Positions 55,530 through 64,000 of a stretch of 64,000 bases of DNA are shown here, piece after piece. Source of the stretch: Xiphias gladius (taxonomy: Eukaryota > Chordata > Actinopteri > Istiophoriformes > Xiphiidae). Positions within the stretch are counted from its first letter, which is position 1. Every line of letters starts with the position of its first letter. A program made the translations under genes and the position numbers. The stretch spans positions 2,138,001-2,202,000 of the forward strand of contig NC_053418.1 in the NCBI RefSeq assembly GCF_016859285.1, given 5' to 3'. The notes beneath the pieces were generated by a model, which worked only from the letters and a program-made list of their open reading frames with translations, was not told the DNA's origin and searched no databases.

Positions 55530-55596
55530 GACCGAGCGACCGAGCGACCGAACGACCGAACGAACGAACGAACGACCGAAGGAACGAAGGAACGAA
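55530..55596. repeat. CGAA/CGAC tetranucleotide repeat
   Basis: About 16 imperfect 4-bp units (GACC GAGC, GAAC, GAAG variants) 340-410 bp upstream of the slc25a25 start. Confidence 0.85.
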
Positions 55597-56390
55597 AATA
55601 AAGGATCGGTTTTCTTCAGGGGGAAAAAACGACGGCGACAACAATAATAATAATGATAAAGCAAAACCAAAACATAAAAGACAAACATAGTTCAACATGG
55701 GACAAGGATGTGCAGAGACAAATTGTAAAAATAAATGAAAATAACATGAAGCAAAATATAAATAGCACGAATAACGATGATGTAGTAATAAAAAGGAACA
55801 TTCATTCTCTATTTGAACAGCACCTTTCAAACGCAAGTTGAAACAGCTGCATAGTCAACAGAAACAAAGAAGGGATAAAACCGGAAAACACAAGAGGCAG
55901 AGCCGCAATTTTCAATTTTCAATCTTCAGCTTTTATCCTAAAACAGAACGAAATGGGGCTTTTCCCGCCATGGAATCCTGTGTGAAAACCAGCCGTGTTT
56001 CCGGGGCCCCGCCGTCTCATCAAGCTCAGGTGTGACTCAGGGAAAATCGGTCGTCGGGCCCCCTGCTGTTCCCGCCACCACGTCGGCTGATGATGCCTGG
56101 CGGGTCCCAGGTTCAACCCCCACCTCTAGTTATTTTTTACATGAAAAGAAAGTGGAGTATTTTACCCTTAAGTGCCAGGAAGAAGACTTAAAAGACGAGA
56201 TATGGCTCGCGTGTCGGCATTTTCCAACACACGCACTGAGAACTGGTTTAAGTCTGTTTTTATTCATGTTTCGCCCACAGTCAGTCTCCATCTTGAGGTT
56301 TCGAGAGGTCACAGTGGTCTCTGCAAAGCCCCCCCTCCTCGGAGGGTCTGTGCTCCGCTGCAGGCAGCATTGTGTCACTGTATTTGGCCT
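55597..56390. other. Intergenic, nothing recognised
   Basis: AT-rich, then mixed sequence in the spacer between divergent slc25a25 and eeig1. Open frames on both strands have no domains. Confidence 0.35.
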
Positions 56391-56569
56391 GTGTGTGTGT
56401 GTGTGTGTGTGTGTTGGGGGGGGGCAACCGCTGGAGAACTAAACTGGGAAAGGGACGAGCGCCAAAAGCCAAAAAAGGCGCTGAAGAAACGCCAAGGGCT
56501 GGCGGCTGAGGCCCCCCGAGGCTGTCAGCTGATCCTGATCCTGGTTTACATGCACACACACAGACACAG

Positions 56570-56600
<31 letters not shown>

Positions 56601-56629
56601 TACACACACAGACACACAGACACACACAC
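56391..56629. repeat. GT and CA microsatellites
   Basis: (GT)n at 56391-56414 followed by a G run, and an imperfect (CA/CAGA)n tract at about 56551-56629. Opposite orientation of the two tracts. Confidence 0.85.
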
Positions 56630-56838
56630 TCCTCTATGTCAAAGTTCTCTGACCTCTTGCTATCGACGGAGACTCGGCTTTTCTCGCTTTGCCTTCTGCT
56701 TGACGAAGGTTTTTAAACCTCACACTCGTGTTTAGTTCCGGACTTAATCTGGAGACGGACTACAGTATGTGGTCTAAAGTACGTGGATGTCCCTGGCCAC
56801 GTCCTTTTGTGTGCCTCTGGTCTGGGCCTGTTTGCCAC

Positions 56839-56935
56839 CAGCGGTGGGAAGTAGCCCGGGACGTCTGCTCAAGTACTGTACTCGAGTAGGGTTTGCTGTA
56901 CTTGTACTTTATTTGAGTATTTCTCCAAAAGCGAG
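56839..56935 (+). repeat. Fragment of cagtggtgg-ended element
   Basis: 'cagcggtgggaagta', 'gctcaagtactgtactcgag' and 'gtacttgtactttatttgag' match the left end of the family found at 23777. Confidence 0.6.
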
Positions 56936-57944
56936 TGTTTGTCTTATAAGATACGATGCTTTCTCCCAAAGGAAAGGCCCCCGCACGCCGACACGGGTGT
57001 TCGGAGTTTCGTGGCTGATTTAGACCTGCTCGGGCCAGAGACGATGAAGTTTCGACTGGAACAAAACTAAGGGGAAAATCCCCAGAAGTCCCCCCAAAAC
57101 TTTACGACACCTACGAAGCATCCGACGGATTCTTGACGAACCTGCTTTTGGCCCCTTCCCCCGTTTCGAAATTCAAGTGCCCCGGTGCACGAGGCCAGGC
57201 CCACGGAAAATGCGTGGAGGAACTCGGCAGCCCTCGCCCACCCAAACGTCCCCACTGGACCTCACTGGAAGCCGCTGTGGGGGCCAGAAGTCCCCCCAGC
57301 AGCCTCTGCGTCGGAGGCCCCGGAAGCTGACAGAGCAGCGCGTCAGCGTCCAGGGTTTCGGGATGACCCTCGGACCAGGACCCTCAGTTGGTCCAAAGGC
57401 GCATCACCAACAGCCACCGGTCATTAGAATAAACCATCAATTCACTGCGCTCCCTGCCGTCAACGTGAGGTATTACATATTAAGGCTTTAACTCAAACCC
57501 GGGAATCCATTATACTTTAACAATCATCACAATTAACATTAAATTGTGGTGAAGGCAGAAGAACCAGTGCTCTCTGGAAACCTGATGTTGTTTTAGCCCA
57601 GGGTGAGATTTCCTCTTTCCCCCTGTCACTCTCCCCCCGGACCACAGGCGACATCCCTCTCGTCCTGCTCTGTGTTAGATCACACGTTTGGCCTGCGGCA
57701 GGAAAAAACCCGGAATTCTGCTCATCCGTCCTGAACCGTCGGGATCCAGCGGCTCGTCGGCCTGCAGGATTAGCCAAACGGTCCACGCCTGACGCGGGGC
57801 GGCCCAGGTGAGGGCCGGGCAGTCTTATCATCGGCGGGAAGCCCTCCGCGGGACACCGCTGCTGTTTTGATGGGGAAGAGGTGAGGTTTTACCGCGGGAT
57901 TTCTTCTTCCTGGCTTTGGATGTGTTTGTCATCGCGACGTCTCC
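56936..57944. other. Intergenic, nothing recognised
   Basis: Mixed GC-rich sequence. Several 70-100 codon open frames on both strands overlap one another and show no domain or splice structure. Confidence 0.35.
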
Positions 57945-58412
57945 AGGCGACAAGATGCTCCCGTCACCTGGCGACAAGTCACCAGGCGACAAGATGCTCC
58001 CAGTCACCAGGCGACAAGATGCTCCCCGTCACCTGGCGACAGGATGCTTCCCTTCACCTGGCGACAAGATGCTCCCCGTCACCTGGCAACAGGATGCTCC
58101 AAGTCACCAGGCGACAAGATGCTCCCCGTCACCTGGCGACAGGATGCTCCCCTTCTCCTGGCGACAGGATGCTCCCCGTCACCTGGCGACAGGATGCTCC
58201 CCGTCACCTGGCGACAGGATGCTCCCCGTCACCTAAGCGACAGGATGCTTCCCTTCACCTGGCGACAGGATGCTCCCCTTCTCCTGGCGACAGGATGCTC
58301 CAAGTCACCAGGCGACAAGATGCTCCCCGTCACCTGGCGACAGGATGCTCCCCGTCACCAGGCGACAGGATGCTCCCCGTCACCTGGCGACAAGATGCTC
58401 CCCGTCACCAGT
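57945..58412. repeat. 25-bp minisatellite, about 18 units
   Basis: Unit close to GATGCTCCCCGTCACCTGGCGACAG, with recurring two-state variants: GACAA/GACAG, CACCTGG/CACCAGG, and CCCGTCAC/CCTTCACC/CCAAGTCAC. The first copies are shorter. Because 25 is not a multiple of 3, all three plus-strand frames are partly open with the same peptide repeat; these are not genes. Confidence 0.95.
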
Positions 58413-59084
58413 TCACTCCCCCCCGTCAGTGCATCATGAAGTTAGCGACCGACGCAGTGACCAAAGAAATGAAGCCTCACAACAGTCCGGACTCCGGGGT
58501 CTCTCTCCAGAGATTCCTATTTCAGCCGCTGCTCTGGCCTGAAGTAGGCGGTCTTAGTCCGGAGAACGGGAGGGACCCCTCAGGAAAAGTTTCCTTTTTT
58601 TCCCCACAGAGTTAAATAAGGGTCCTGCCCAACGTTATCCCTCGGAAAACCCGCCGATGTGAGCCCTCTTTTACAACCATCTAAGAAATGTCAGTCTCTT
58701 TTTCGGGGGGGGGGGCAATTTGGTTGTAAATAGTTCAGTAGGTAAATATAAAAAAAAGGCTAAAACTTGCTTTCTTCAGTCACAGTCAACAGAGTAACTG
58801 CGACGTTTCCAATGTTTGTTTGAGATGTTTTTCGAACGACGAACAATAATGGAAGTCTGAGTTTCTTGACTTTGTTCTCTAATTCAACAAGAGGATGTTT
58901 TGCTTGTAGCACAAGTGCAGATTCTTACTCTTATGTGAATTGTTCAAGACGACACTGTCAGAAAAGTGCTGTCTACATAAACCCAAAGTTTCTCTGTCAG
59001 CACCGGCTATTCGTCCATTCGTCCCCCCCGAATACCTGCCGGCCGGTCGGGTCGGTCCTCGGCTGCTCTCTGCTGGTTCAACTG
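58413..59084. other. Intergenic, nothing recognised
   Basis: Includes a G run at 58706-58715. Otherwise unremarkable. Confidence 0.35.
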
Positions 59085-59830
59085 GAGCCCGGCACTCGAA
59101 GCTCCACGAGGCTGCTTCTTTATTGGATTCAGTTTCAGCTGCGTATTTTGAGATTTGATTCCCGTTTCAGCTCATTACGACTTGCCTCCTCGTCCCCCAA
59201 TGGAAATAAACATTTCTTCTCAGGCCAGAAAACCAAATATCATGTAAATGCAAGCACAGAAAATATAAAAAAGACGATACGAACTAATGGTGAAACAGTG
59301 GATGAAGCAGCTTCCACTGTGTGTTGTAGCTGCTCGAGGTGGAGCTACTTTTAACTAACTTATTGACACTTAGTTTAGTCCAGTGGCTCCCAACCTCGGG
59401 GTCAGGCCCCTCCAGAGGGTCCCCACATAAATCTGAAGGGGTCGTGAAGCGATTCATGGGAGAAAGAAAGAAGAAACAACAAAGTTCTGATACAATTCCC
59501 CCTCCCTTTTTTTTTGGCCTGTATTTTATTTTATTTCATTGTGTTGTGTTTATTTATCTATTTTTTGGTGTTTTTACCTCTTTGAGCCTTGAGCAATTAT
59601 CCAAATGAAAACATCCGAGTTGGCAGAACCAGTAGTTTTTAAAACATGTCACAGCCAACTGAAATGAAAAGAGGAGCCCCAGCTGCTTTTTGTAAAAGGG
59701 TCTAAAAGGCCTAAAAGGCTGGGAAAGGCTATTTGGAAGCTTATCGTGGGCGTTTTAATTTCATTTATTCCAAACATCACTCAAGTGCGGTGCTTGAGTA
59801 AACGTACTTGGTTACGGGAAAAGCTGCATT
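59085..59830. mobile_element. Copy of the cagtggtgg-ended element interior
   Basis: 59085-59380 closely matches 42985-43270 ('ccacgaggctgcttctttat', 'tggatgaagcagcttccact'). Next come the 'ggctcccaacctcggggtca' block shared with 1288 and 1916, and the 'caagtgcggtgcttgagtaa' end. Confidence 0.65.
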
Positions 59831-61037
59831 TCATTAAACATCATTGTGTGAGTCAAAAGAAGGGACTGGAGCAAAATAACGGTGTCCGTGAAGGCAACGC
59901 CAGTGCTCTCAGCTGCAGTTCGGACTGTGACCACACGGCGTCGCTGTTCCTCCGCCGGGGCAGCAGTGTGGAGCTGGTCCATAAAAACTGGGTCAAGTTA
60001 ACAAAGATGAGTTAGTAAATGACCGGATGTGCGGTGGTTTACTTTTTAAAATAAGATCCGCAAACTTCAGGAGTAACTCTTTGGTTCGGGTTTAAATGGA
60101 TTTAAACTACTCAGATGGATTATAACTCTAACTTGATACAGTGAATATTTTTCGTCAGTTATTATTATTATTATTATGGTGCAGCCTATTTCTGTTGGCG
60201 TTCCAGCGTGTTAAGGTTTCATAAAGTTTACGCAAGGGGGACGCAACTGATGATTATTTCCATTATCGACTAATCTGATGAATCAATAAGTTGTTCGGTG
60301 TCTTCAAACTGCAGAAGCTGAACCCAGCAGACGTTTACCTTTTTTTTTTTTTTAATTTTTATTCATTGATTGTCCAAATAGCTGCAGAGTAATTTTCCGT
60401 AGACCAATGAACAATTTGGGCTGTAGTTGTTGTTTTTTTTTGTCTCAGTCTCTGGAGTTTCCTACGAGCGGAGTCCGGGGGACCAATGATGGACAGTTCT
60501 CGCCACAACGGACGTGTGTTTTTCACTGAGCGATGGCGCCGGTTACAGTGGCCGTCTGGCGGACCACGGCGGACGGTCGGGACCCCCGGCGCCGTACCGG
60601 CCCACCGCCCGGAGTCAGCGAGCGGGGCGGGAGGCGTCCCCCCCCCCCTCGCACCCTGGACGCGGGCACTCGCAGTCCCACGTCGTCGCTCAGGCGGGAT
60701 GAGAAACAGTCGCCCCGTGACAACTAGTATCACGAGCAGCACCCGTCGTCCGTCCAACGTAAACGCAAGCGGGCCTGCGTGCATGTACGTGACCTGCTGC
60801 TGCTTGGAACGAAAGCAGCCTATTGCATCACCCCTTCAACATGTACCTCAACACTCCCGTCTCCTTGTTTACTGCTTCAGAAGGTGGTTGACTCATGCGT
60901 AGACCCTGCATCTGCCCCCCCCCCCGCTGGCTTCTGCACAAGGACGGCGTGTTCGTTTGTCTCTGCCCAGATTGGCCGTCCCCGTGCGTGCTGCGCGTCC
61001 ACGTCCGCGTGTAACTCCCCGGACGCTGTTATCGGTG
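59831..61037. other. Upstream of eeig1: partial repeat and GC-rich block
   Basis: A small fragment of the GGGCTGCA family lies near 60240-60310. A GC-rich, CpG-rich block spans about 60470-60760 with open frames on both strands, which is expected from composition. No exon is recognised. Confidence 0.35.

Positions 61038-61104
<67 letters not shown>
61038..61104. repeat. (GT)n microsatellite, about 33 units
   Basis: Nearly uninterrupted GT tract about 570 bp upstream of the eeig1 start codon. Confidence 0.95.

Positions 61105-64000
<2,896 letters not shown>

Noticed and set aside
56281-56735. Cys/Val-rich and His/Thr-rich open frames
   Set aside because: Translations of the GT and CA microsatellites.
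57881-58615. 244-codon open frame with peptide repeats
   Set aside because: Composed almost wholly of the 25-bp minisatellite, which is open in several frames; no homology or exon structure.
60366-60440. 'tgattgtccaaa' resembling the first 12 bases of the miR-219 5p arm
   Set aside because: The match stops after 12 bases, and the flanking sequence does not fold into a convincing arm with the expected 3p strand.
60359-60902. Overlapping open frames of about 140 codons on both strands
   Set aside because: Explained by GC-rich composition with few stop codons; no domain, start context or splice signal.

Overview
This is a vertebrate nuclear genomic window, almost certainly from a percomorph-type teleost fish. 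The evidence is multi-exon genes with GT-AG introns, CA/GT microsatellites, a Tc1-type transposon remnant, L2-type LINE 3' ends and several short repeats with inverted ends that recur many times. The gene set set - pkn3 - zdhhc12 - slc25a25 - eeig1 (FAM102A) corresponds to genes of human 9q34.11, here packed into 60 kb. Exon models were built by hand from reading frame, splice sites and phase continuity; no alignment was run.

Layout: 1-2.3 kb, transposon-derived repeats including a roughly 628-bp tandem duplication; 2.3-3.0 kb, a decayed Tc1-like transposase; 3.44-5.55 kb (+), a two-exon secreted CULT-domain (cereblon-like) protein; 6.63-9.88 kb (-), set; 11.8-31.5 kb (+), pkn3, with its N-terminal exons not found; 31.5-39.0 kb, a gene-free interval between convergent genes that holds a roughly 1-kb long inverted repeat; 39.0-43.7 kb (-), zdhhc12; 44.2-45.1 kb, a pyrimidine-rich minisatellite just upstream of zdhhc12; 47.1-55.2 kb (-), slc25a25; 55.2-61.7 kb, the spacer between divergent genes, with a 25-bp minisatellite and transposon copies; 61.67 kb (+), exon 1 of eeig1, whose remaining exons lie beyond the window.

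The genes are not an operon or a pathway. They are a chromatin/PP2A-inhibitor protein (SET), a Rho-effector kinase (PKN3), a Golgi/ER-type palmitoyltransferase (ZDHHC12), a mitochondrial ATP-Mg/Pi carrier (SLC25A25), an NT-C2 protein (EEIG1) and a secreted CULT protein, kept together by conserved synteny. I found no prokaryotic system, CRISPR array or clearly novel gene system. The points most worth a second look are the secreted CULT protein with an intact three-Trp cage but a changed His position, the missing 5' half of the HR1 region of pkn3, a transposon end lying 18 bp from a pkn3 exon, the long inverted repeat, and the two minisatellites.
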